Of a stretch of DNA of 31,809 nucleotides, positions 1-8,708 are shown piece by piece (the stretch's first letter is position 1; the number at the start of each line of letters is the position of its first letter). The DNA is taken from assembly GCA_937885465.1 (NCBI GenBank), contig CAKZZM010000126.1, positions 1 to 31,809 on the forward strand, in the 5' to 3' direction. Under the pieces are notes generated by a model. The model was not told the DNA's origin. It did not search any database and saw only the letters and a list, made by a program, of their open reading frames with translations. Position numbers and translations under genes: made by a program. This stretch comes from an uncultured Bacteroidales bacterium (lineage in GTDB: Bacteria > Bacteroidota > Bacteroidia > Bacteroidales > Paludibacteraceae).

Positions 1-70
1 GGAGCAGGGGACGAAACGCTCGGAGCAGGGGACGAAACGTTCGGAGACGTTCCCCACTACCAAACGTTCA
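1..70 (+). repeat. Degenerate repeat block inside coaD
   Basis: GGAGCAGGGGACGAAACG occurs twice with a 21-bp period (from 1 and from 22). A near-complete copy of the dispersed repeat follows at 34-58 (GAAACGTTCGGAGACGTTC then CCCACT, with one extra A), and a half copy (AAACGTTC) at 62-69. The whole block stays open in the coaD frame and extends left beyond the window. Confidence 0.75.
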
Positions 71-193
71 TTAGAGACTATCCTTTTTATTGCAAAACCC
101 GAACTTGCCCATATATCATCATCTTTTGTAAGAGACCTGCATAAGCACGGAAAAGATATTTCATGTTATATTAAAGTGAAAGTTGAAAGTTGA
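2..193 (+). CDS. coaD: Phosphopantetheine adenylyltransferase, C-terminal part (cut by window edge)
   Basis: An open frame runs in from the left edge (first complete codon at 2) and stops at TGA 191-193. Its residues ETILFIAKPELAHISSS and the following FVRDLHKHGKDIS match the C-terminal end of CoaD, including the conserved ISSS-x-VR motif. CoaD transfers AMP from ATP to 4'-phosphopantetheine, the penultimate step of coenzyme A synthesis. Immediately before this conserved end the frame reads through repeat-derived sequence at about 1-70 (EQGTKRS twice, then ETFPTTKRS) in place of normal CoaD sequence, so a repeat appears to have entered the gene in frame. The last residues (KVKVES) come from a separate AAAGTTG repeat that supplies the stop codon. 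The S41 peptidase follows on the same strand. The family call is good, but whether the enzyme is functional cannot be judged from a fragment. Confidence 0.8.
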   Translation, partial: EQGTKRSEQGTKRSETFPTTKRSLETILFIAKPELAHISSSFVRDLHKHGKDISCYIKVKVES

Positions 194-275
194 AAGTTAC
201 AGTGCGGGCAGAGCCCGAAAGTGGTGAACGTCTCCGAACGTTCAGAGCCCGAAAGTTGAAAGTTACAGTTGAAAG
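176..275 (+). repeat. AAAGTTG repeats flanking one dispersed-repeat core
   Basis: Short direct repeats of GAAAGTTGAAAGTT lie at about 179-199 and again at about 251-275. Between them, at 220-243, is one 24-bp core of the dispersed repeat in reverse orientation (AGTGGTGAACGTCTCC then GAACGTTC). The core is flanked by two copies of CAGAGCCCGAAAG at 209 and 243, so the local unit is 34 bp. I see no clear promoter in this 83-bp gap between coaD and the peptidase gene. Confidence 0.75.
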
Positions 276-276
276 A

Positions 277-1842
277 ATGAAAAAACATTATCTCCCCATA
301 TTATTGATTGCGTTAGCCTCGCAATGCCTTGCACAGCAAGCACCCTACTCTACCCGTATTGATCGCAACATCAGTATCTTTAATGACGTCTTCCGTCAAT
401 TAGACATATCCTATACCGACACTCTCAACTACGACAATTTGACCGAGTCGGCACTCAACGGGATGTTGCGCGAGATAGACCCCTATACTGTCTATGTTCC
501 GGAGAGCAAAGAAGATGATTTGAAGCGAATGACCACAGGCAAATACGGCGGTATAGGAGCACTGATAATGCAACGTCAAGATAACGATTACATCTGCATT
601 TCAGACCCGTACGAAGGTCTGCCCGCACAGAGGAACGGAGTACTGGCAGGAGATGTTATTCTGCAAGTTGACGGCAAGGATTGCAAAGGCATGACAACGG
701 CAGAGGTGTCTGCCTTACTTAGAGGGAAAGCGGGAACGACTGTAAAACTGAAACTCAGTCGCCGGCAATTAGCAGACTCTCTCTCAACCGGTAAGCGACA
801 GCAAAAAAGTAAGAATAATTCAATTATATACAAAGAGTTTATTCGCGAAGAGATAAAATTGCCCACAGTCGATTACAGCGCAATGCTTTCACCTACAATG
901 GGCTATATTTCGTTCAGCGAATTTACGGAAAACTCGTCCCGCGACTTTAAGTATGCCCTTGACAGCCTCGCTGACTTAGGTTGCAAGTCGCTTATTATTG
1001 ACCTTCGCGGCAATGGTGGCGGACTGATAACGGAAGCCATCTCCATAGTATCACTTTTTGTTCCTAAAGGGATAGAGGTGGTGAGCACCAAAGGCAAGAT
1101 GTTGAACTCCTCTCGCGTTTATAAAACAACGACTCCCCCCGCCTACCCCGATATGCCTCTCTATGTCTTAACTGACGAACACTCTGCCTCCGCTTCAGAG
1201 ATAACTTGCGGTGCCCTGCAAGACCTGAATAGAGCAACACTAATCGGCAAAAAGACTTTCGGCAAAGGATTAGTGCAGAATATCCGCAATGTGGCTTACG
1301 GCGGACACCTTAAAGTAACAACAGCCAAGTATTACCTTCCTTCCGGCAGATGTATTCAAGGAACAGGCATTGAACCTGATATAACTATCGATGACTCTAC
1401 AAAGATTAATATCTGCTACGAGTTATACCGCAAAAATATGTTCTTCGACTACGCTACTCTCTATGCTCAGACTCACGCTGACTACCCGAAGCCGAATACA
1501 TATATTACAACAAAATCTGAGATTGACACCGCTCTAATCAAAGATTTTGAGGCATTTTTGGAAGATAAAGAATTCACATACGAAACCGAGACATCCAAAT
1601 TCTTCTCAGATCTGCTCAAGATTGCCGAGCAAGAAGACCTTGACAGTACAATAATAGCGGAACTGCATGATACGCAATCCCGCCTTCAGACTACTGCCCA
1701 TAACGCCCTATGGAAAAATGCCGCAGATGTGCAGAACTTCCTCGAACAAGAGATTGTCAGTCGCTACTACTACCAAAATGGAAGAACCTGCATCAAACTG
1801 CGTCAAGACCCGTATCTATCCGCACTCGATTTTAGTAAGTAA
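277..1842 (+). CDS. S41 family C-terminal processing peptidase
   Basis: A 521-residue exported serine protease of the CtpA/Prc type, which trims or degrades periplasmic proteins from the C-terminus. The ATG at 277 is preferred because it begins a clean signal peptide (MKKHYLPILLIALASQCLA). The frame is open upstream to 190, but those 29 residues are only translated repeat DNA. A PDZ domain spans about residues 91-165 (GGIGALIM to VKLKLSR). The S41 core contains LIIDLRGNGGG near 240, SASAS with the likely nucleophile Ser305, and FGKG with Lys330. The 25-residue Ser-Lys spacing is normal for the family. A C-terminal extension of about 130 residues follows. The last 27 bases overlap the 3' end of mfd on the other strand. 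The gene lies directly downstream of coaD, a neighbourhood I recall in Bacteroidales. Confidence 0.9.
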   Translation: MKKHYLPILLIALASQCLAQQAPYSTRIDRNISIFNDVFRQLDISYTDTLNYDNLTESALNGMLREIDPYTVYVPESKEDDLKRMTTGKYGGIGALIMQRQDNDYICISDPYEGLPAQRNGVLAGDVILQVDGKDCKGMTTAEVSALLRGKAGTTVKLKLSRRQLADSLSTGKRQQKSKNNSIIYKEFIREEIKLPTVDYSAMLSPTMGYISFSEFTENSSRDFKYALDSLADLGCKSLIIDLRGNGGGLITEAISIVSLFVPKGIEVVSTKGKMLNSSRVYKTTTPPAYPDMPLYVLTDEHSASASEITCGALQDLNRATLIGKKTFGKGLVQNIRNVAYGGHLKVTTAKYYLPSGRCIQGTGIEPDITIDDSTKINICYELYRKNMFFDYATLYAQTHADYPKPNTYITTKSEIDTALIKDFEAFLEDKEFTYETETSKFFSDLLKIAEQEDLDSTIIAELHDTQSRLQTTAHNALWKNAADVQNFLEQEIVSRYYYQNGRTCIKLRQDPYLSALDFSK

Positions 1843-4800
1843 GTTAAACGCTCCGCCAACCGTCCTTACTTGATCAATTACGGCAGAACGCCTTTTCTCT
1901 GCGCTCCCCTCTTTTACCGGTATCTCTCTCAGTCTGCAACGGGCAGCGCGAGTGGTAATATATTGCAGCACTTTCCCGAATGTTTCGCTCTTGTAGTACG
2001 GCGAATTATTATTTGACGGGAAATATATGGTCATTCGCTCTTGTTTAAGCACTATTTTTTCTATTCCCAACCGCATACACAGCCATCTTAATCTCACTAC
2101 TTGCAGTAGTTCCTCACCTTGTTCGGGTAATGCTCCGAAGCGGTCAATCAGGCGCGATTTGAATGCTTGCAGAGCATCTTCCGTCTGCAATGAGTCCAAC
2201 TCTCTGTAAAGGGCTATACGCTCGGATACGCTCTCCACATACTGCGGTGGGAAACCAATCTCAAGGTCTGACTCCAATAAAGTATCGTTGACATATTGCT
2301 CCGAAGCCATAGACGATGAATCAGACGATGCATCTTCAAACAAATCTTGAAACTCGTTTTCTTTCAATTCAAGCACTGCCTCATTCAAAATCTTTTGGTA
2401 TGTTTCATATCCCAAATCCGCTATGAAGCCTGACTGCTCTGCTCCGAGCATATTGCCTGCACCTCTAATATCAAGGTCCTGCATGGCGAGCGAAAAACCG
2501 CTACCTAAATCAACGAAAGTCTCTAACGCTGTCAGTCTGCGTCGAGCATCCGGAGTAAGCAACTCGCTTGAAGGCGCAATGAGGTAACAATAAGCATGCC
2601 TGTTGCTGCGCCCCACTCTGCCTCGCATCTGATGCAGGTCGCTTAGGCCAAAATGTTGCGCTCCGCTGATTATAATTGTGTTGGCATTAGGTATATCCAC
2701 GCCGTTCTCAATTATCGAGGTAGCAACAAGTATATCGTAATCGTAATTGATAAAGTCAGTCAGGATCTGCTCTGCTTCTTCTGTCGGCATCTGACCATGT
2801 GCAATGGCGATACGCGCCTGTGGACATAATTTCTCTATCTGATGTGCCACCATCGGCAGCGTGCTGACACGATTATGAATATAAAAAACCTGCCCGTTGC
2901 GCGACATCTCCAATTCTATCGCCTCTTTCAGTATATCTTCGTCTGCAGGGGTTATAACTGTGGTCTCAATAGGATAGCGATTTTGAGGAGGTGTAACCAT
3001 CACGCTTAAATCGCGGGCACCAAGCAAGGAGAATTGCAGAGTACGAGGTATAGGCGTAGCAGTCAGAGTAAGGGTATCCACATTAACTTTTAGTGAGCGC
3101 AGTTTCTCTTTTACCGCCACCCCGAACTTCTGTTCCTCGTCAATAATAAGCAACCCTAAATCGTGGAAATGTACTGATTTGCTGACTAACTTATGCGTGC
3201 CGATGATAATATCTATCTTCCCGTCTGCAAGGTCTTGCAATATCTGCTTTGATTCCTTTGGTGACTTAGCCCGACTTATATACTCAACTCTAACGGGGAA
3301 ATTCTCAAACCGCTCACGGAAAGAATTGTAATGCTGCAAAGCAAGCACTGTTGTAGGCACAAGCACTACCGTCTGCTTACCGTCTATAGCAGCCTTAAAA
3401 GCAGCACGCATTGCAAGTTCGGTCTTTCCGAAACCTACATCACCGCATATAAGCCTATCCATCGGCACATGCGACTCCATATCGTGCTTCAAATCTTGCG
3501 TTGCTTTCAATTGGTCGGGCGTATCTTCATAGATGAACGATGCCTCCAATTCATGCTGCAAGTAACTATCCGGGGAAAAAGCAAAACCTTTTTCCGCTTT
3601 TCTTGCTGCGTAGAGTTTGATAAGATCACGTGCGATATCCTTTACTTTCTCTTTCGTTCTCTCCTTCAGTCTCTCCCATGCACCGCTGCCTAATTTTGAC
3701 ACAGGCGGTTCTGCACCGGCTTCTTTCCCGCGATATTTACTGATGCGGTGTAGAGAGTGAATCGACACGAATATCGTATCACCGCCACGATAAATCAATT
3801 TAATCATCTCTTGTGGCTTGCCGTTTACGGTGGTACGAACAAGTCCTCCGAACTTACCTATTCCGTGGTCCACGTGTACCACATAATCGCCCACAGCAAG
3901 TTGATTGAGTTCCTTCAAGGTCATTATCACCTTACCTTGACGCGCCCTATCTGACTTCTGCTCTACCTTGTGATACCTTTCGAAAATCTGATGATCGGTA
4001 AAGAAGCAAGCCTTAATATCATCGTCAATAAAACCTTCGTGCAATGTAGGATATACGGGGATAAAAGATGTTTCGAGTATATCCCTCAGTCTGTCGGTTT
4101 GCTTTTCGCTATCAGAAAGAATATAAATCTTATACCCCGAAGATTGCCTGCTTTTTATCTCTTCTGCCAAGAGGTCAAACTTCTTATTAAAGACCGGTTG
4201 CGATGCCGTATTATACTTAAAGACACAACTATCTTTATAATATGAGCGAGTTGCGAACTCTATCGTTTGAACATTATCTCTGCGCGGGATAAGATTAAAA
4301 TCTTCGCCTACAAGCACAAAATCATCGGGCAGGTAATCCCATAGTACTGTATTAGAGTCTTGCTCTGCTGCTGCGCCTACTATCTCTGCTCGTTCAAGCC
4401 TTGCCTTACTCAACTGCGTTTCTATATCAAAAACTCTGATACTATCTATCTCGTCACCGAAAAAATCTATTCGATAAGGTTGAACATTAGAGTAAGAATA
4501 TATATCCACTATGCCGCCTCTAACTGCGAACTGCCCGGGTTCATACACGAAATCGACTCTGTTAAATCCTATACTTGAAAGGCGTTCTACCAAATCCGTT
4601 TCCTGTATTGTTTGTCCTTTGGTCAGTTCCAACTTACTATCATTGAGCATAGTTTTGCTCATGCATACTTCTTCCAATGCCTCAGGGTATGTAACAATAA
4701 TACACCCCCGAACATTATTCCCGCTCACGGCAGACAACACCTCAGTGCGTTGGATAATATAACTGTCATCAATGGATTTTTGCCTCAGCCTGTGAGAGGT

Positions 4801-5058
4801 AGGAAAGAGATAGACATCTGCGGGCAGAATAACCTGCAAATCGCGGCACATATAAGCAGCACGCTCATAATCTTCCATTGCCACTAACATTGTGCGACCG
4901 CTCTTTTGAAAAACAGAAGCGATAGTCAATGCCCGAGCAGAACCATAACAGCGGGTAATCAGCAGATGCTTGTTTGACGGCTTTTTAAGTGTTCTCGCTA
5001 TGCCGGTAATTTGCGGATGAAGCGAGTATATAGTATATAAATCAGATATATTTACCAT
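1816..5058 (-). CDS. mfd: Transcription-repair coupling factor Mfd
   Basis: A 1080-residue cytoplasmic ATP-dependent translocase that pushes stalled RNA polymerase off DNA lesions and recruits UvrA. It is slightly shorter than the usual 1100-1150 residues. The N-terminal third is UvrB-like. The RNA-polymerase-interacting domain starts near residue 388 (VGDYVVHVDHGIGKFGG). The helicase core has Walker A GDVGFGKTE near 540 and the Mfd-type DEEQ box near 641 (LLIIDEEQKFGV), followed by TATPIPRTL, a helicase C domain with RGRVGRS, and the TRCF C-terminal domain. The start at 5058 lies 19 bp downstream of the preceding gene, so the two are probably co-transcribed. The gene converges on the S41 peptidase and overlaps it by 27 bp. 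Confidence 0.96.
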   Translation of the reverse strand: MVNISDLYTIYSLHPQITGIARTLKKPSNKHLLITRCYGSARALTIASVFQKSGRTMLVAMEDYERAAYMCRDLQVILPADVYLFPTSHRLRQKSIDDSYIIQRTEVLSAVSGNNVRGCIIVTYPEALEEVCMSKTMLNDSKLELTKGQTIQETDLVERLSSIGFNRVDFVYEPGQFAVRGGIVDIYSYSNVQPYRIDFFGDEIDSIRVFDIETQLSKARLERAEIVGAAAEQDSNTVLWDYLPDDFVLVGEDFNLIPRRDNVQTIEFATRSYYKDSCVFKYNTASQPVFNKKFDLLAEEIKSRQSSGYKIYILSDSEKQTDRLRDILETSFIPVYPTLHEGFIDDDIKACFFTDHQIFERYHKVEQKSDRARQGKVIMTLKELNQLAVGDYVVHVDHGIGKFGGLVRTTVNGKPQEMIKLIYRGGDTIFVSIHSLHRISKYRGKEAGAEPPVSKLGSGAWERLKERTKEKVKDIARDLIKLYAARKAEKGFAFSPDSYLQHELEASFIYEDTPDQLKATQDLKHDMESHVPMDRLICGDVGFGKTELAMRAAFKAAIDGKQTVVLVPTTVLALQHYNSFRERFENFPVRVEYISRAKSPKESKQILQDLADGKIDIIIGTHKLVSKSVHFHDLGLLIIDEEQKFGVAVKEKLRSLKVNVDTLTLTATPIPRTLQFSLLGARDLSVMVTPPQNRYPIETTVITPADEDILKEAIELEMSRNGQVFYIHNRVSTLPMVAHQIEKLCPQARIAIAHGQMPTEEAEQILTDFINYDYDILVATSIIENGVDIPNANTIIISGAQHFGLSDLHQMRGRVGRSNRHAYCYLIAPSSELLTPDARRRLTALETFVDLGSGFSLAMQDLDIRGAGNMLGAEQSGFIADLGYETYQKILNEAVLELKENEFQDLFEDASSDSSSMASEQYVNDTLLESDLEIGFPPQYVESVSERIALYRELDSLQTEDALQAFKSRLIDRFGALPEQGEELLQVVRLRWLCMRLGIEKIVLKQERMTIYFPSNNNSPYYKSETFGKVLQYITTRAARCRLREIPVKEGSAEKRRSAVIDQVRTVGGAFNLLTKIECG

Positions 5059-5077
5059 TTGGTCACTGTCACCTTTT

Positions 5078-6331
5078 TTAGAATATCGGGACTATCTCAC
5101 GCTGAACACGCTTATGAAAAGCAGATTTCGGCAGCGTCTTGGCATTAAGTTGAACAGAGGTAACTTTCTGCGTTGCCTTTACATCTACGGGAATCTCCTT
5201 TTTCTTCGTTCCGAGAAGTTGCGCTTGTGCTGATAGATTCTTTTCTTGAATGGTCTTTTTCAGTTGCGAATTGTCAGCACCGATTATATTATCCTTATAT
5301 ATGGTATTAAGATTAACATGTAGCTTTGCTCTTCTGAGTCTGAATTTCTCAATTTTCTGCTCCGACATATTGAGCAGATTCAATAGTTCAAGGTCTTCCG
5401 GCTTAAACTTATACCCAAAAGGAACATATAGTTCGGCATTCAACTCCTCTGAAAAACGCAGAACGCTTAGGTTATCTGAATTGAGAATATAGTGCCTCTT
5501 ATATTCATACTTGAAGATACCCATATAATTCTTCTTATCAATATGCGTCAGCACTGTTTCACTCTCACTCTCATTAGATACTGACCAATGTTTTATATCG
5601 TTCATCGAACGCTCGAAATCATATTTGACATTTCCCATTGACCATAGCGCCTTATGCACTACTATTCCGGAATCCACTTCCGTTGCCATTTTGCGTACAT
5701 TATTATTAAGAGAGTTACCCTCCAAAATAACATCCGCCCTGTCTCTTATCTGTTGACGAAAGAAGCGCTTGCAATATTCCCCTGCTAATTGCACAGAGTC
5801 TTTCCCCTCCGGTCTTATTCCGGGGATATTAACTACTGTAGCAATCATCTGCTCCATGCCCCAAGGCGTATCCTCAGTATTCATCCTGACATCTGACACC
5901 ACTTTATATTTAGTCGCCGTTGAGGGAAAATCATCCTGCATCTTCAAATACACTCTATGCAGCAACTGAGCCATCTGCTTGCGTTTATTTTTCTGCTTCG
6001 AGGCTTTTGCGGTAACGACGGTCTCTTGCAACGCAATTGGCTGCTCCTTCAGCACTATATCACCTTCTGACAAGCGAGCAAGTGTCGTCTCACATCTCTC
6101 GTATCCAATGAAGGATATTATTATAGGCTCGTCCGCAGAATAATCGGTATTGATAGTAAATGAGCCGTCGTCCCCCGATGCCGTGCCCACAATAGGATCA
6201 TTTATAAGATAGATAGTCGCAAACGACACCGGCTCACCATTTGCAGACACCACTCTGCCATTATATTCCGTTGCCCTCACATTAGAGAAGAGCAGCAATA
6301 ATATCGCTAAAAAAAACGCTCTTATTTTCAT
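5078..6331 (-). CDS. Exported protein with N-terminal CarboxypepD_reg-like domain
   Basis: A protein of 417 residues from the ATG at 6331, which gives a good signal peptide (MKIRAFFLAILLLLFSNVRA). The frame extends to 6391, but the extra residues are basic and include no secretion signal. Residues about 22-100 form a CarboxypepD_reg-like beta-sandwich (YNGRVVSANGEPVSFATIYL and IISFIGYE), as found at the N-terminus of many Bacteroidetes envelope proteins. The remaining roughly 300 residues are charged, mixed alpha/beta sequence that I cannot assign. There is no TonB plug or barrel, so it is not a SusC-type receptor. It probably acts in the periplasm or at the outer membrane. It sits between rel and mfd, and its stop is 19 bp from the mfd start. 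Confidence 0.75.
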   Translation of the reverse strand: MKIRAFFLAILLLLFSNVRATEYNGRVVSANGEPVSFATIYLINDPIVGTASGDDGSFTINTDYSADEPIIISFIGYERCETTLARLSEGDIVLKEQPIALQETVVTAKASKQKNKRKQMAQLLHRVYLKMQDDFPSTATKYKVVSDVRMNTEDTPWGMEQMIATVVNIPGIRPEGKDSVQLAGEYCKRFFRQQIRDRADVILEGNSLNNNVRKMATEVDSGIVVHKALWSMGNVKYDFERSMNDIKHWSVSNESESETVLTHIDKKNYMGIFKYEYKRHYILNSDNLSVLRFSEELNAELYVPFGYKFKPEDLELLNLLNMSEQKIEKFRLRRAKLHVNLNTIYKDNIIGADNSQLKKTIQEKNLSAQAQLLGTKKKEIPVDVKATQKVTSVQLNAKTLPKSAFHKRVQREIVPIF

Positions 6332-6396
6332 CTCATAGCCTTTCATGTCATTTTTCATTCGCTTGCGGCAATGCCGTTGTCGCGTCACCACTACCG

Positions 6397-6476
6397 GAAC
6401 GTTCAGAGACGTTCGCCACTACCGGAACGTTCGGAGACGTTCGCCACTACCGGAACGTTCGGAGACGTTCTCCACT
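6397..6476 (+). repeat. Dispersed repeat, three tandem copies, 28-bp period
   Basis: Cores lie at 6397-6420, 6425-6448 and 6453-6476 (GAACGTTCRGAGACGTTC then KCCACT), separated by the constant 4-base spacer ACCG. The block fills most of the gap between the rel stop codon at 6478 and the exported-protein gene on the minus strand. It would therefore be transcribed as part of that mRNA. Confidence 0.9.
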
Positions 6477-6477
6477 G

Positions 6478-8544
6478 CTAACTTCTCACCACTTCCTTCA
6501 CTCCTTTTACTCCTGATATCTTGCGCTTTATGCTCTCAAGTTGGGCAGTTGAAGCGAGCAGCAGTGTCAGATGACCTTCAAATATGCCGTCATGCGAGTC
6601 GATAGATATGGTTCTGAGCAATACGCCATTTTCCTTATTAATAAGCGAAGTGATGGCTGACACTATGCCTATATCGTCTTGCCCCACTACTTTGAGCGTG
6701 ATGGGATAGTTACTTCCCACAGCCTTACCCGACCAGCGAGCAGGTACTATGCGATACGGATATCTCGCTTTCATATCGCTCGCATTCGGGCAGTCTTTTC
6801 TATGAATCTTTATGCCTGATGTTACACTCACGAAACCGAAGATATCATCGCCGTATATAGGTTTGCAGCAACCCGCCAATTTGTATTCCACCTTGCCCAA
6901 GTCACCGTCGATAACCAATTCATCTCTCTTACCCCCGTACTGATTGTCAGTTAGTGGCACAAAATTCTGAGCTGACACACCCGTCGCACCACTCTGATCA
7001 TTTACCGCTTCTTGCTGAGCAATATAGCGATCTTTGACGAGCAGCATATCCACCTTACCTTGCGCTATTCCCTGATAGAAGTCAGATACTGCTTTATATC
7101 CCAATTTCTTAGAGAGGTGACTGACAGCCGTTTCATCATACTCTATCTTCCAATTCTTAAACCGCCTTTCAAGCAATTCTCGTCCTTCAGCTGCATTTTT
7201 GTACTCAATCTCTTTAAGCGCCTGACGAATCTTATTCTTCGCCTTGGCTGTCATTACAATCTTAAGCCAAGCCTCTGTAGGTTTTTGCATAGGTGAGGTC
7301 AGCACTTCCACCTGGTCACCATTATGCAGAATATACTTTATCGGCACATTTTTGCCACCAATCTTACCTCCTACGCAACGGCAACCCAGACCACTGTGGA
7401 TAGCAAAAGCGAAGTCAAGAACGGTAGCCCCTTGAGGCAGTTTATGCAAATCGCCATTGGGGGTGAAAACAAACACCTCTTTCTCGTAAAGGTTTAACTT
7501 GAAGTCTTCGATATTGCTCTTTTCGGTTGCATCACTCTCAAGCATCTCCCTTACACTCTTAAGAAAAGCATCTAAACCTTCTTCGCTCTTTCCTCCCTTA
7601 TATTTCCAATGTGCCGCCACACCTTTCTCTGCAATCTCGTCCATTCTTTCAGTGCGAATTTGCACTTCTACCCATTTACCCTCCGGACCGAGTACAGTAG
7701 TATGTAGCGACTCATAACCATTGGACTTGGGTATTGATAGCCAATCTCTCAATCGCTTCGGGTTGGGCTGATACATATCCGCTATAACGGAATATACCTG
7801 CCAGCACTCTGCCTTCTCTTTTTCCGGCTCTGACTGCAGAATAATGCGAATAGCAAACAAATCATATATGCCGTCCACACCACACTGCTGTTTCTGCATC
7901 TTGTTATATATTGAGTGGATAGACTTTGTTCTGCCTTTGATATGGAATTTCAGACCAAGCGACTCTAATTTCTCTTGCACCGGTCCGATAAACGCCTCAA
8001 TATAAGCATCTCGCTGCTGCTTCTTCTCATTCAATGCCCTCGCAATATCTTTATATACCGCATACTCTGAAAATTTAAGAGATAAATCTTCCAATTCGGT
8101 TTTAATGGCATATAAACCTAATCTATGAGCAAGCGGAGCATACAGAAATGAAGTCTCTTTCGCAATCTCTTTCCGATAATCGCTGTCGCCCTGAGTATTG
8201 AGATAACGCATCAGAGCCAAACGCCTTGCAATAATAATGAGCACAACCCGAACATCTTCCGCAAGTGCTAATAGCAGTTTGCGGAAATTCTCAGTCTCAA
8301 CCATCTTCATATTCTTATTGACAGACGATACGCGGTTAAGTCCCTCTATCAAGATACATACCTCATTGCTACACACCTCTTTCACTTCTGCCAAATCACA
8401 ATCCTGCAAATATATGGCGGACACTGCGGAACCAACCAAACCCATCTCATTTGTCAGAATATCAGCTGCAGCATCACGCAACTGCTTCTCCTCTGACGAC
8501 ATCTTTGAAAGGGCTTCTTCATATAAAAGCGATTCTTTTTTCAT
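6478..8544 (-). CDS. RelA/SpoT family (p)ppGpp synthetase with degenerate hydrolase domain
   Basis: A 688-residue long Rel homologue that makes (p)ppGpp from ATP and GDP/GTP in the stringent response. The synthetase domain has GRTKSIHSIYNKM near 204, the catalytic-site YDLFAIRI near 228 and NGYESLHT near 277. A TGS domain (about 355-415), a Cys/His motif (GCCKPIYGDD to HRKDCPNA, about 555-586) and a C-terminal ACT domain (about 608-688) follow. The N-terminal hydrolase half is shortened. The usual HD and ED metal-binding motifs are absent, and the normal ADRLHNMR motif reads ARRLALMR. The synthetase carries RLRD, closer to the RxKD of bifunctional enzymes than to the ExDD of RelA. Bacteroidetes often carry two long Rel proteins, and this is probably the synthesis-only one. 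The start at 8544 is supported by the MKKE opening and an upstream promoter-like element. Confidence 0.9.
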   Translation of the reverse strand: MKKESLLYEEALSKMSSEEKQLRDAAADILTNEMGLVGSAVSAIYLQDCDLAEVKEVCSNEVCILIEGLNRVSSVNKNMKMVETENFRKLLLALAEDVRVVLIIIARRLALMRYLNTQGDSDYRKEIAKETSFLYAPLAHRLGLYAIKTELEDLSLKFSEYAVYKDIARALNEKKQQRDAYIEAFIGPVQEKLESLGLKFHIKGRTKSIHSIYNKMQKQQCGVDGIYDLFAIRIILQSEPEKEKAECWQVYSVIADMYQPNPKRLRDWLSIPKSNGYESLHTTVLGPEGKWVEVQIRTERMDEIAEKGVAAHWKYKGGKSEEGLDAFLKSVREMLESDATEKSNIEDFKLNLYEKEVFVFTPNGDLHKLPQGATVLDFAFAIHSGLGCRCVGGKIGGKNVPIKYILHNGDQVEVLTSPMQKPTEAWLKIVMTAKAKNKIRQALKEIEYKNAAEGRELLERRFKNWKIEYDETAVSHLSKKLGYKAVSDFYQGIAQGKVDMLLVKDRYIAQQEAVNDQSGATGVSAQNFVPLTDNQYGGKRDELVIDGDLGKVEYKLAGCCKPIYGDDIFGFVSVTSGIKIHRKDCPNASDMKARYPYRIVPARWSGKAVGSNYPITLKVVGQDDIGIVSAITSLINKENGVLLRTISIDSHDGIFEGHLTLLLASTAQLESIKRKISGVKGVKEVVRS

Positions 8545-8708
8545 TTTTTTTTGCAGTAAGTTGTAGGTTATATAATTTTTTTTTATTAATTTTGTAGTCG
8601 GAATGTGCGAACAAAGCCATACTGCTAAATTATATTAGGCAATATTTGTTCCAAAGTTAAACTAAACTTGAAACTTTAAACATTAAACATTAAATTTCTT
8701 ATAATACA
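8545..8708. promoter_or_regulatory. Divergent promoter region between rel and the pseudopilin-like gene
   Basis: This AT-rich region holds TAACTTTG on the minus strand at 8659-8652, a match to the Bacteroidetes -7 element, which would give rel a leader of about 100 nt. No good -33 TTG is visible for it. On the plus strand TAATTTTG at 8587-8594, with TTG at 8561-8563, is a weaker candidate for the rightward gene. Short AAACTTTAAAC and ATTAAAC direct repeats lie at about 8670-8695. Confidence 0.4.

Noticed and set aside
190..276. A longer N-terminus for the S41 peptidase starting at 190.
   Set aside because: The extra 29 residues are translated repeat DNA and would bury the signal peptide. The ATG at 277 fits an exported protein.
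3331..3693. A 120-codon open frame on the plus strand within mfd.
   Set aside because: It lies wholly antisense to a conserved part of mfd and shows no protein family features. It is a shadow frame.
6397..6476. A possible CRISPR array (direct repeats with short spacers).
   Set aside because: The spacers are only 4 bases long and identical, the copies are few, and no cas genes are present. It is a tandem dispersed repeat.
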